Part shown: piece after piece, positions 37,270 through 48,024 of the stretch
How the letters are laid out: every line of letters begins with the position of its first letter
Position numbering within the stretch: position 1 is the first letter of the stretch
NCBI GenBank assembly: GCA_951799425.1
Contig: OX637394.1
Coordinates: 1,045,001-1,109,000, forward strand
DNA from: Ilex aquifolium
Lineage: Eukaryota > Streptophyta > Magnoliopsida > Aquifoliales > Aquifoliaceae
Direction of reading: 5' to 3'
DNA: 64,000 nucleotides
Position numbers and translations under genes: made by a program
Notes under the pieces: generated by a model
What the model saw: only the letters and a program-made list of their open reading frames with translations
Told to the model about the DNA's origin: nothing
The model's database searches: none

Positions 37270-37407
37270 TTTGAAATACAACATGTATTCAGGGAAGGAA
37301 ACTACTTAGCAGATTTCTTGGCCAATAAAGGGATAGAAGATAGACTATTCAAGAGGTATGATTGTTATAAATCTCTACCATATCACCACAGAATTTTAAT
37401 CAAATAA
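37270..37407 (+). pseudogene. fragment of a LINE RNase H domain captured in Helitron unit C
   Basis: Frame 37270 reads FEIQHVFREGNYLADFLANKG, the C-terminal RNase H motif (H..REGN..AD.LAN.G) of plant non-LTR retrotransposons. It continues to a stop at 37405-37407. Nothing of the reverse transcriptase remains around it. Confidence 0.65.
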
Positions 37408-38648
37408 GACTTCCTACTGCTTAAAAATTCTAGAAAAGGATAGTAATTTCATCATAGGTGGAGATCATTGCTTCAAAAAAATCAAAATCAAAATAAACCA
37501 CACGACTCACAACTATCGTAATACACAGTCTGATGGCTATAGCCATTACCTAATTCCAAATCAATTCAATCAAAAAACATGGATAATGAATTTGGGTGCT
37601 ACAAAAAACTGAAATTACAACAAAATATAAAATGTCCATCAATTCTTGATTGAATAAGATGTAGACTATCTTGAAGAGAACGATGTAGAGGAAAGCAAAC
37701 AAAATGAGGAGGAATCCAACACACCAGCTTTCAACATTTCTAACAATTGTCTCTCCTTCAAAAAACAACACTCTAAGAACTAAAATGAAACCAATACATA
37801 AATGAAAAAATGACTATAGCTCAAGAAAAATAAAACTTAGAAGCCAAATAGCTCAATCCAAATAGAAGATTGGATCGGTGACCATTCGTCGTTGTTTGAT
37901 GCTTTGACTGGTGATAACAACCTTGTTTGACTTGATTTCAACTTCTTTCAATGCTCTGTCCATTCTAGGGTTAGAATTTATGCTTCAAATGGAGAAAGAT
38001 GGGAGAGAGATTAGGCAGAGAGAGGCCAGAGAAGAGAGATAAGTGAGAAGGAGTCGATGGAGACAGAGACGTGAGGAGAGTGGGAAGAGAGAGAGAGATT
38101 AGGCAAAGAAGTGAATAAACAAATGTGAGACTAAGAGAGAGATGTGTGTTTGAGAGAGAGTGATAGATGGGTAGAGATGTAGGAGATGAGTAAAGCTTTG
38201 TATTCGAATATCCAACAGAATCCAAGATTTGTTGAAGTCCAAATTTTGCCTCTTGGAATTTATCTCTCCAGCTGAGCCTCACAGTTGGAGCCTGGAATGG
38301 CCAAGGAAGGAAAGTTTTCATTTTATACTTCACATTCATTGGGAGATTGTTGTTATCGTGATCTCCCCGGTCAAGGAAGGGAGGAGATTACTGCTTCAAG
38401 ACTCTCAACATTTTCGGCCTTATTCTAGGAGATGAGTAAAGCTTGGTATTCGAATTCCAACTGAAGCCGAGATTTGCCACAATCCAAAAAAAAAAAAAAA
38501 TAGAGTCCTATCTTGAATGAGATTCGTACTAAATTTTTTGGGAAAAAAAAAATTAGAGATTAATTAAGATCATCAGATCAATAATACTGAATCGATCTGA
38601 GCCGCGAAAAGCTCAAGACAAACCAAGCTAGCTACTTTATTATATAGA

Positions 38649-38930
38649 TATATACATAACATTATTTTTTTTATTTAAAAAGAGTAATGATCTATTGTTT
38701 GACTTTTTGAATATATTATTGAAAATTATAATTATGCATATATTTTTGTAAGGCTTGTATAGTCAATTAAAATTTTTCATAGATATTGATATTTATACAA
38801 AAATAATAGAGAATTAAAATAAATGTTAAAAGGTAATTTGAAAATTTAAATACATAAGGTTATGTGTGATATTTAAAATTTTTTATAAGGGTAAAATAGT
38901 GAATCAAATTTTTTTCAATATTATTAATAT
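38649..38930 (+). repeat. direct repeat R2 right of the Helitron array
   Basis: Partner of R1 (30385-30735); it starts exactly at the 5' border of unit C. Similarity is moderate with many small indels. No LTR ends, primer-binding site or polypurine tract accompany the pair. Confidence 0.6.
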
Positions 38931-39280
38931 TAAAAGTTAGGGTTCTTCTTTTATACTTTAGAAATATCAAAGGGGTTGTTAATTAATTTAGGAGAAGTGA
39001 GTGTCTTTTCCCCAAATATCTAACACCATAACCTTATTTTCTGGTAAACCCTAAGCCCTAAGCTCGACGCCTCCTCCAGCCTCCTCCAATTCTCTCTCCT
39101 CTCAAGTCTTACCCTTCGAACAAGAAGACGGTTACAGGAAATTCGTCTCTCTCTCTCTCGTGTTTAAGTTATGTGTGTGTGATTGTGAGTAAGATACCTT
39201 TCAAGAGTATAGGACTCTGTATTCGTTAATCACTTCTATATTTTTTCCCAATTTTCTTTTCTAAATTTTTTTAAGCCAAC
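38931..39280 (+). other. PDCD2 gene promoter edge and 5' UTR
   Basis: From about 39030 the DNA turns less AT-rich, with CT-rich tracts (CTCTCTCTCTCG near 39150) typical of plant 5' UTRs. No clear TATA box was identified. Confidence 0.4.
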
Positions 39281-42200
39281 ATGTCCAAAGAACTGAACAG
39301 TAGTATAAATGGAGATTCTTCAGAGAAGCTCAGGAGTTTAGCGATATCGTCTCTCGAAGAGGAAGATGATGATAATGATAACGACGATGAATATGATATC
39401 GATGATTACGACGACGACGATGAGGAAGAAGAAGTACCTGTGGCACTAGGTTTTGTTGAAAAGCCCAAGAATCGATGGTCACTTCTTCGCCAATTATTCC
39501 CAAGCAAGGCCGGAGGCGTCCCTGTACTTCTAAAACTCCGATTCTTTTAACATATTTTTTTTTGAATTTTGATTGCAGGAAAATCCTATTTGAGTTCTAA
39601 ATTTCATTTAACACAATGTAGGCTTGGTTGGATCCAATTAACTTGCCATCGGGAAGGTCGTGTGTTTGTGACTTTTGTCGGGAACCCTTGCAGTTCTTGC
39701 TACAGGTATATGGATAAATAACTTACTTTGCATATATAACATCTGGTAGGTGACAATTTTTTATGTGGGTCCTAGGTTTATGCACCGCTCTCTGAGATGG
39801 AATCGGCATTTCATCGCACGTTGTTTGTGTTCATGTGTTCATCTATGGGTTGTCTTCTCCAAGACCAACATGAGCAGTGGAAACGCCATCCGGAGAAGCC
39901 ATCTCGAAGGTATTGCTTTGGAATTTATATAACAAGAAACTATTAGTAATCAAATTGTGTTTTTTTTTTCACCTTCTTGTGGCTGATTGCAATTTTTTTG
40001 TTTTTTCAAGTGTGAAGGTTTTTCGTTGCCAGTTGCCTCGTTCTAATTCTTTTTACTCCAGTGAGGCCCCAATAAACGATGGGACTGACAAACCTTCTGG
40101 AACTGGAGGTTAGTTTACATTTGATTCGTTGCTCTTTTAAATTTATATTATTCTTTTCTTACTGAGCCGAATTGACTGCGTGTTGTCAAGAAAATTAGAG
40201 TGCTATTAATTGGTGTCTACCAAGTGTTTTTTATTTGTTTGTTCGTTTTAGCTAAATCTATTTGTTTATTTATTTTTACAACTAAGGAGCCTTTTACAGT
40301 GTTCAGCTTAAATTTGTGCACTGTCTTCCTGCACAACGCAATTTACTGTTGGGCGTGGTATTAGTTGTAGTGAAAAAAGATGGCTCTAAATGCAACGCAT
40401 TGTGGAGTTCTTGTGGAGTTCAAATGATCTTAATTAAAAGGAATTCCGGAAAGGTCGTACAGTGTACAATGTGAAAAATCTCCTGTGTAAATGTCCTTTT
40501 ATTTTTTTGGAATTTTGAGGGACTCTTTATTTTGAACTTTTAAAGGTCCAATGTTTTCTTCAAGTTATTGATAGTTGAGTAGATGATGACACAGATGTGT
40601 TCCATTTCTTTATCATTCTAGTCTAATTTATTTGCACTGATGCTGCTTGATTTAGCTGCACTATGTAGCTGGTGTGGTACCTGGAAAGGAGATAAACTTT
40701 GCAGTGGTTGCAGAAGAGCACGTTATTGCTCTGAAAAACACCAGGTTAGTGGATGGAATTCTATTTTTGTTATGTTTTGTTCAGATAGGTCATCAATGCT
40801 AGACTTTTTATTTCCCTCTTCTATTTTCAGGCTATTCACTGGCGGTCAAGCCATAAGGTGGACTGTCGCCAATCGAGCATTTCACCTCAGGCATCGGACT
40901 CCAGCTCCATAAACAATTTTGCAGAGATGCAACAAGGCCAGTATCATAGTCTTCATAGGTCATGTTAACATGGGCATTTTTCTGGTGGACACATTGAATG
41001 TTTATATGTAACTCAGACATGTTTGTTCATGTAGCATCATAGATCCAGGTCACACCTTGGTGAGATGGTAGTTAGATCTTTTGCATGATTCTTGTGATTT
41101 ATTGCAATAACTAAACCTAGCTCTATGTAAAAATGGTTTGGTCTGATGTAGGGGTGCAACTCGGGCGGGTTGAGAGGTCAACCCTAGTCCAACCCTAGAT
41201 ATATAATCTTCAACCCTAACTCTTACCCTAACTCTAACTCTAACCCTACCTCAACCTGAGGTATTCAACCCGAGTACTATTTGAGTTTAATTCGGACGGG
41301 CTCAGGTTAAATTCGGGTTAAAAATCGAGTTGGTCTTGGGTTACTTAATTCAGGTTGATTTTTTGAAGTGTAGATCTAATTTTTTGAAGTGATCTTGAGA
41401 TGAAGGGCGAGGCGCTGATGAAGAGAGAGGGAGTGAGAGAGGGAGGAGTGACGAGTGAGAGAGGGAGGCTGAGAGTCTAAGACGACTTAGACGAGTGACG
41501 ATTGAGAGAGAGAGGAAGGAGTGATGAGTGAAAGAGGGATCTGAGAGTGATGGAGGTGCAGGGTGAAGACTTGAAGTGAAATGAAAGTCTGAACTCTAAA
41601 GAGTGAAGATAAATACTAACCCTAGTTAAATATATTTATGTATATTCGGGTTGAACCCGACAACCCGAGGCCTTAATTCGAGACTTGACCAAATTCAATT
41701 CAGGTTGGGGTTTTTTTGACCAGATCCAACCCAAGTATTAAAAATTCTAACTCAAGTCCTGTTTTTTTCGGGTTGAATTTGGGTTGGTCCGCCCAAGTTG
41801 CACCCCTAGTCTGATGTCTACAAGAAAGTAACTGTTGGGAGAAGTGGAACATAAATTAGTACCATGAGATAGATTCCTTTCCTATGCTCATGACACTTTT
41901 TGCCTTGGGTTGTAAGATATGTGCCCATGAGTGTCATATCTATTTGCTTTTTAATCTCAGTAACGTTACATCTAAATCATTGTTGCTTAGTAAAGTTATC
42001 ATGAGATTGGCATATTCACATTTCCACAGCTGATAGGAATCCTCATTTGCGAACAGTTGCAAGCAACACTCTCTGGGCACAATACGAAATTATAAATGAG
42101 GATGAATGTGAATTTGACACAGAGGTGTCTGATGATAATGGATATGCTAATTCATTGGTTTCTAGAAGTGGGAGTCGAATGGACGAAACAGTAAAGTCAC

Positions 42201-43273
42201 TGATGGACAGTTTTGAGGTATCGATTGCTTTGGCAATGATGTTGGGATTACATTAATATGAATAAACCTTTACAACCTCTTTTTATTTGTTGGTGAGCAG
42301 GGGGATGGTGACAGGAAGAGTTGGGCTTCTTTCCAGGAGCGAATAGCCAAGGCTCCCCAGCAAGTGTTGAGGTGATTGGATACATTTAATACGAGGATCT
42401 GTACTCAGTATTGCTATTCATTTACAAGAGGCATGCACTCAAGATACCCCCCCCCCCCCCCAAAAAAAAAAAAGCCTTCCCCTTTCTCCCCCACTTCTCA
42501 ATTTGATCTGTATGTCCCATAAAGTCTCTTTGGCCTTTTTTGCAAGGTACAGTTCACTGTTACATCTCTCTTTTGTTGGATAGTGTAGTAAATAATCAAT
42601 AGTTAACTTAAAAATGGACTGTAAGTACGCCCAAAAGAGGAAACAGCTAAAATAGGTTGGATCTTCAATTATCCCAATTTTGAATGTGACCAAGCCATAT
42701 CTTGAAGTCATTAATCAGTAATGATCCCTCCTCATCCTCCACCCCCTGGTGGCCCTCCCCGTCTCTCTCTCTCTCTCTCATTATTTGTAATGTATAACAC
42801 CTTTAAGCTATCATAATAACTTGGTCAGTTGCTTCATTTGGTGTTTTAGGTATGGTAGAGCTAAACCCTTGTGGCCTATGTCAAGTGGCCGGCCCTCAAA
42901 AGCTGATATTCCTAAATGCAGCTACTGTGGTGGACCTTGCAGCTTTGAATTTCAGGTATAGTAGTACTCTCATTTTGACATATTTTTGCTCTGTTACAAC
43001 TGCCATTGCTGATTGCCTTGTGGAATTTAATCTGTTGCATTGTCTGCCTTGTTTTTTCATCGTGGATGACCAACCGTTCTTTTATGATTTTTTTGGTTCC
43101 AGATTTTGCCACAGCTACTTTATTACTTTGGTGTGAAAAATGAAGTGGATTCCCTTGATTGGGCCACCATTGCTGTGTATACATGCGAAGCCTCTTGTGA
43201 GGTAACTATGGCTTACAAAGAGGAATTTGCTTGGGTTCAACTTGCTTCTCAATCAACAACGGCACTTTCATAG
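39281..43273 (+). CDS. PDCD2-family protein with MYND zinc finger
   Basis: The animal and yeast relatives (PDCD2, Tsr4) act as a dedicated chaperone for ribosomal protein uS5; the same role in plants is an inference. Ten coding exons: 39281-39523, 39622-39705, 39776-39909, 40011-40108, 40656-40744, 40831-40936, 42030-42217, 42301-42371, 42850-42955 and 43103-43273, giving 429 residues. The order is an acidic N-terminal tract (EEEDDDNDNDDEYD), PDCD2 N-terminal core (ALGFVEKPKNRWSLLRQLFPSKAGG, AWLDPINLP, CDFCREPLQFLLQVYAP, FHRTLFVFMCSS), MYND finger (CSWCG, CSGCRRARYCSEKHQ, HWRSSHKVDC), acidic linker, then PDCD2 C-terminal domain (IPKCSYCGGPCSFEFQILPQLLYYFGV, ending AYKEEFAWVQLASQS). The sixth donor appears to be GC rather than GT. 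A GTAACT at 43202 looks like a donor, but reading through gives the conserved C terminus. Confidence 0.92.
40937..42029 (+). other. putative GC-AG intron of the PDCD2 gene
   Basis: The reading frame needs one base before CT GAT AGG at 42030. CAACAAG|GCCAGT supplies it with a GC donor and gives EMQQADRNPHLR. The alternative GT donor at 40947 (CATA|GTCTTC) also keeps frame but matches the consensus poorly. The intron carries a hAT MITE. Confidence 0.5.
41149..41808. mobile_element. hAT-type MITE in PDCD2 intron, perfect 8-bp duplication
   Basis: The ends are TAGGGGTGCAACTCGGGCGG and, reverse-complemented, TAGGGGTGCAACTTGGGCGG. GTCTGATG flanks it exactly on both sides (41141-41148 and 41809-41816). 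The 660-bp interior holds GGGTT-rich blocks, a degenerate CTAACCCTAA-like stretch (41206-41255) and purine-rich GAGAGAGG tracts, with no transposase frame. Confidence 0.9.
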
Positions 43274-43291
43274 TTGTATTTTGTTAAGTTA

Positions 43292-43331
<40 letters not shown>

Positions 43332-44031
43332 GCAGAGTAAATGTAAGGCCTTTTTTAACCACAGATGTTTTATTTTATTTGTAATATAAATTATGAAGAG
43401 TTGCCGAAAGAAGCCAATTTTTGCTGCTTAACTATTGTATTTGCTTCTCTTTTCTTTGTTCACCTCTGTAACGTACAGGTAAAAGTTACAAGAAATTCAT
43501 GAGTACCAGGTTCCAAAATCTCACAAGGATGTCTGTCATGATAATCACTCAAGATATGGTGAAGCTATTAACTTGTAACGATAGAAACACCAGCCGTTTC
43601 ATTGAGAAGATGGTAGCCACAAAGTGCATGTCCTTAGTTCGGTAAAGAGATGACGAAAACTTTTATTCCAACAAACAACTTCAACAATTTTCTCCCCATA
43701 TACCTTTAATCATTTTGGTGGCAAACCACACTACACAAATTTACATTGTAAATAAAAAAATTTGAAAAAAACAAATGAATTAAACATTGAAAAGCAACAA
43801 GTGTTCGAGATGTACTTCACTACCAAAAATTTCTTACATATGAATGAAAATATGAGGCTGTACACCAGCAGCTGAGAGGGATAAGACACCAGTTTGGAGG
43901 AAGATGGAAGATCCTGATGGGCATAATGTTGGAAAATTATCCACAGGCATAGGAAGTGGAAATGGAAGAAGCATTTGGTCTCTCATTGTACAGATTTGAT
44001 GAAACGAATGGTTTAATTCTAGTTGGAGGTA
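43274..44031. other. convergent spacer between the PDCD2 and polygalacturonase genes
   Basis: Contains the 3' UTRs of both converging genes. A (CT)n microsatellite lies at about 43300-43327. A possible 3' UTR intron acceptor (GTACAG at 43475-43480) is visible. No other gene. Confidence 0.5.
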
Positions 44032-47000
44032 TCATAGGATAGCAATACGACTACTTGGGTACAGAGGAGAGAAGCAAACTGAAGAGAAATTGGTGAATGA
44101 ACTCTGGAGGTCAGGACATGGCTCGGGAGACACGTTTTCAGAAAAGCCGGACACGTTGGAACAGAGCCATGATGATGTAGAAGGGTCAGAAGAAATGGAG
44201 AGGGAGATATTTGATAGACAAATTGAAGTGAACGGTGATTCAGAGATTCCGGTGAAACTCCCGGCTTTAGTGATATTGGTACCAACAATGTCCTTGAAGG
44301 TAATGCATTCAACAACTGGGAGGGCTTGAGGATCAAATTTTTCATCTGGATGTGTTTTACAATCACCTGTTGCCTTCAGTGCCAGCTCAACATTTTCCAT
44401 TTCCACACCCGATATAAAAATGTCTTCCATATAACCACCTCTACCTATTGCTGTCTTCAGCTCGATACCTATGGATGAGTCGTGTATGTAGAGTTGCTCC
44501 ACAAGTATGTTGGAGATGCCACCGGACATCTCACTGCCAAAAGCCAGACCAGAGCCTGCAGAAGACTGAAGGCGAACCTCACGGATGTGGACATTCGTGG
44601 TCGGTCTGCCATAGGTAATTCCATACTCATCCCATCCACTCTTGAGTGCAATGGCTTCAAAGCCCATGCTAATGTTGCTGTTCTCGACGCAAACATGCTC
44701 AGAAGAATCTGTAATTTGCATTTAGGGCGTTTGGTTACACGAGAAAAAATATATGGACTCTTGAAATGATGAAAAAGGAAATTACAAAGTGTAATCCACT
44801 ATGTGATAAGTGGCAAAAATAATTCTAGAGCATCATGTTTTGTCTATGTAAAGAGCAACAAGTATGTGAACCAGTGGATAATCCCAATTAGCTACCTCAG
44901 TATGCAAAGTAGAGGTACTTTTAGTGCAAGACTTAAATTTATGAAATCTTCTGCATCAATCTTATATTTATGAAAATTGAGATCCCATTACGGGGAAATA
45001 AATAAGATACAGAATGCGAATTTTCTGACAAACCTGGGACTATTCCACTCGTGTAAGGAGATTGAGGTGGAGAATGAGCCGTTATGTTTTGAACTAGCAC
45101 ATTACTGCAGATATCCATACACAAATTATAACTGGTAAAAAAGAGCTTAAGAACACATTCAACTGAGGTAAACTAGCTCTCAGAAAAGGTCAACCAATTT
45201 ACCTGCAATATACAGGATAAATGGTCCAGGCAGGGGAATTCAAAAAGGTTAAATTAGAAATGATGACATCTTTACAGCTAATGAATTCCACAAGATGCGG
45301 GCGGCTGTAGTTTAAGCTATGAGAATTGAACTGCTCCCACCAGATAGAACCTTGGCCATCAATAGTTCCATTATCACCTGCACAATGAGCGAGATGTATG
45401 CAAGTCGTTCAAGAACAGCCATTATTTGTTTCAGTCAGAATAGCAGTTATCACGATGCCTACACACACACACACACACACACAGAAATCCATCAAATCAG
45501 TAGAAAGAGCAAATCTGCCTGCCTGTTATCACCACATCAGTAATGTTATTTCCAGAAATCAAGCTGCGATATCTGGCGCCTGGAAGTTCAATACCTCGGC
45601 CATAAGATGGTAAGGGTTCAACAACATCCCAATGGGCATAATCCTGCAAAAGCCCAAAAGAAAGCACAAACTACAAATTATGCCACTATGGTATGGACAC
45701 AGGTCCCAATAACAACTTTAAATGCCATCTCCACAAGCTTGATGACTAATACTCAATTGTCAAATAAAAGGAGTTGTGATATAGTTAATAGTGTTCGGCT
45801 ATCACAAATTCAAAATGATGATTAAACCTCCTTTATTCTAAACTTCTCAACGGGGTTGCATTAAATAGAGAAATTAAGTGAATCGTGAGAAAATCAAGAA
45901 GAATAAAATTTTCCTGGTGTATCTGAATCAAAATACTATATAATAATTTGCCTTATTTTTGGAAGTTGGACCAACTATGACAAGCATTTGCAGTACACAG
46001 TGAAAAGAAAACCATGTTGAGGCAAAGGCATAGCAGATAAAGGTGATAAGAAAGTAAAAGCCTGATGTTAACACATACAAGTGAAGGCAATCAAAGGGCT
46101 TATGCAACAAGGAGGAATTTATTATCTAGACAAGAACCAGGTCAATAATATTCCAATAAAGGGAGAAAAAAGAAGAAACACCACTTCGCAAATTAAGGCA
46201 ATGTGTTTGTGTCCACTAAAACGGGTTTATATCGACACAATAACATCAATTGAGGCCTTTGAAGCGTGGAAAAAAACCGAGAGACAAATAGTATGTCAAT
46301 CCAAGGGTAACTCCCTTTTCAGTTCACACACCTGTTTTGCACTTTTGCTGTTTAATACTAATACTATGCAAAACAAATATATAACAAACACCATAGGGCC
46401 ACAAGCGTTCATACTGAAAGCCCTAAAACAGATGCAGCTATAGGAAATTTTTGTCATGATTGCAATGCCTTGTTACTTAACATACACGAGGGTTCGTGGC
46501 TGCCACAATACCAGAAAAGGATTTTTTTTTTCTTAAACCTCAATATAATTTTTTTTTCATTTTCATGAAACATGGAAAAAAATAATTTAGAATAAGAACC
46601 TCAGATCCAAGAATAATAGCTTCACTCTCAAGAAAGAGTGTGAGGTGGCTGGTTAGGTTGAAGCTTCCTGTAAGCCACCTGCCTGGTGGGACATAGAGCT
46701 GAGCACCACCCTTGTCAGTAAATGACTTGGCATAGAAGATGGCATTCTGAAATGCTACAGTGTTCAAAGTTTTCCCATCCCCAACTGCACCAAATTCCAA
46801 GATGGACACACTGTGAGGTCGGGGTTTCAAAGGCTTATTGAATTTGCATTCTTCCTCAAACTCAGCCTCATTGCATTCAACTGCATTACAAAAAGCCAGG
46901 AACAAAAGCAGGGCCACCTGAAATGGAAGAACAAAAGAAAAAGGTAAAAGCATTGCAACACTGACATTCAACTTTTGAACTGTTCCTACGTTTAGAAACC

Positions 47001-48024
47001 GAGCTAGAGTTGAGCCATTTTTTTGGGTACAAACTGTCGGTGCCATTTTCAACTTCGAATGGATATGCATAAACCAATTCCAATCAAACTGCCACCAATA
47101 AATAGTATACGTGATGCTGTGCAGTTGCTTGATATAAGTATCTACTCATGGATTAGTGAGAACAAAAGTAAAATAACAGTTGGGCAATGGAATTCTTATG
47201 AATTAAATTTGACTTGGTGCACAGTGGAACCATTGAAAAGGACACATTTTGACTGAGACAAATTTACCATTAAATGATAGGCTAGAAATAAGGCATCATA
47301 CCAGGTCATTGATTGCTGAACATCAAATATGTAAGCAAAATTTTGGAAAAAGGTATAAAAGAAATGGAATCATAAGGTTTAGAACATACCATAGATTATA
47401 ATAGTACTCTGTATGATCAATTTGAGAGCTCGTGTTACTTTCTGACTCAATACTTACTTCTTTTCTTGGGTAATTCTTTCTGACTGAAATTCAATATACA
47501 GAAACTACTAACAGAAATGGCTGATAAAGATCACAGTGTTCTGATTCATGATTATAACGAGAAAAAACAATTCCACCCCTACCAACTAAATCCACCTTCT
47601 TTTTATTGATAAACCAGAGCATTTCAAAGATAAAGACCAAACTAAAATACTGAGCCCTAGACTTTGTTGCCTCCAGAAGCAGGGTAGACAAATGAACAAG
47701 CACCAGAAAGAAGAGAAAGATCACAACTTGATCTTAAACAGAACACCCAAATCATGAGCAATTCAAATCAGTACAACTAAAAATCATTGTCACTGCAAAT
47801 CTAAATTTCGAAGAAAGTGTATCCCTAAACATCACCATAGTCAAATCAAATCAGCATTCTTTATAAACACATCCTCACAGAGGAAAGTGCGATCTCCTTA
47901 TTAAAATTGAATTGAATAAGGATGCTAACATTTCATAAGCAATAATTAAGGAATAATCACAAAACAAGAAGCCATAAATAAACCAGTAGCGAACTTAAAC
48001 CAACGTACTTACTAGCCTCTTCAT
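44032..48024 (-). CDS. secreted GH28 polygalacturonase-like protein
   Basis: GH28 enzymes cleave homogalacturonan in the cell wall. I infer six coding exons on the minus strand: 48024-48013, 46917-46600, 45643-45523, 45377-45203, 45104-45034 and 44708-44032, giving 457 residues. Exon 1 codes only MKRL; joined to exon 2 it makes a signal peptide (MKRLVALLLFLAFCNAVEC). The beta-helix domain follows: ILEFGAVGDGKTLNTVAFQNAI, GGAQLYVPPGRWLTGSFNL, SEAIILGSEDYAHW, DNGTIDGQGSIWWE, SPAWTIYPVYCSNVLVQNITAHSPP and TSGIVPDSSEHVCVENSNIS. Active-site motifs depart from textbook GH28: the GDD position reads GFEAIALKSG, GHG is GSEMSGG and RIK reads ELK. GSEMSGG is shared with a known plant clade, so catalysis may differ. 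There are many N-x-S/T sites. The third intron appears to have a GC donor. A (CA)n microsatellite lies inside that intron region. Confidence 0.9.
45378..45522 (-). other. putative GC-AG intron of the polygalacturonase-like gene
   Basis: On the minus strand ATAACAG|GCAGGC joins to TGTGCAG|GTGATAATGG, giving the conserved VVITGDNGTIDGQG. No GT donor nearby keeps this reading. It contains a (CA)10-type microsatellite at about 45460-45482. Confidence 0.75.
46918..48012 (-). other. long first intron of the polygalacturonase-like gene
   Basis: Donor CTA|GTAAGTACG and acceptor CCATTTCAG|GTG on the minus strand. It splits the signal peptide after four codons. An alternative in-frame ATG about 150 bases upstream of exon 2 (MHIHSKLKM) exists, but it gives no clean signal peptide, so the spliced start is preferred. 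Confidence 0.7.

Larger units (their letters stand above)
35789..38648 (-). mobile_element. diverged full-length Helitron-like element (unit C)
   Basis: On the minus strand it starts A then TCTATATAATAAAGTAGCTA at 38648 and ends with a GTGCC hairpin and CTAG followed by T at 35789. Both ends match the A and B units, but the interior is only partly alignable with A (about 35789-36480) and otherwise different. It contains a MITE insertion, a LINE RNase H fragment and a purine-rich tract at about 37985-38170. A 55-60 base direct repeat (38186 and 38429, GGAGATGAGTAAAGCTT) also lies within it. It is non-autonomous and about 2.86 kb. Confidence 0.75.

Noticed and set aside
30385..38930. R1/R2 as LTRs of one large retrotransposon
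   Set aside because: No TG...CA ends, primer-binding site, polypurine tract or target duplication accompany them, and the interior is Helitron-like.
41206..41255. CTAACCCTAA-like string as interstitial telomere repeat
   Set aside because: The units are irregular and lie inside a hAT MITE whose ends and target duplication are clear.
43202..43480. GTAACT...GTACAG as a coding intron at the end of PDCD2
   Set aside because: Reading through gives the conserved C-terminal AYKEEFAWVQLASQS and a stop; splicing would destroy it. It may still be used as a minor variant.
44090..44769. Plus-strand and alternate minus-strand frames over the last polygalacturonase exon
   Set aside because: Shadows of the real minus-strand GH28 reading frame.
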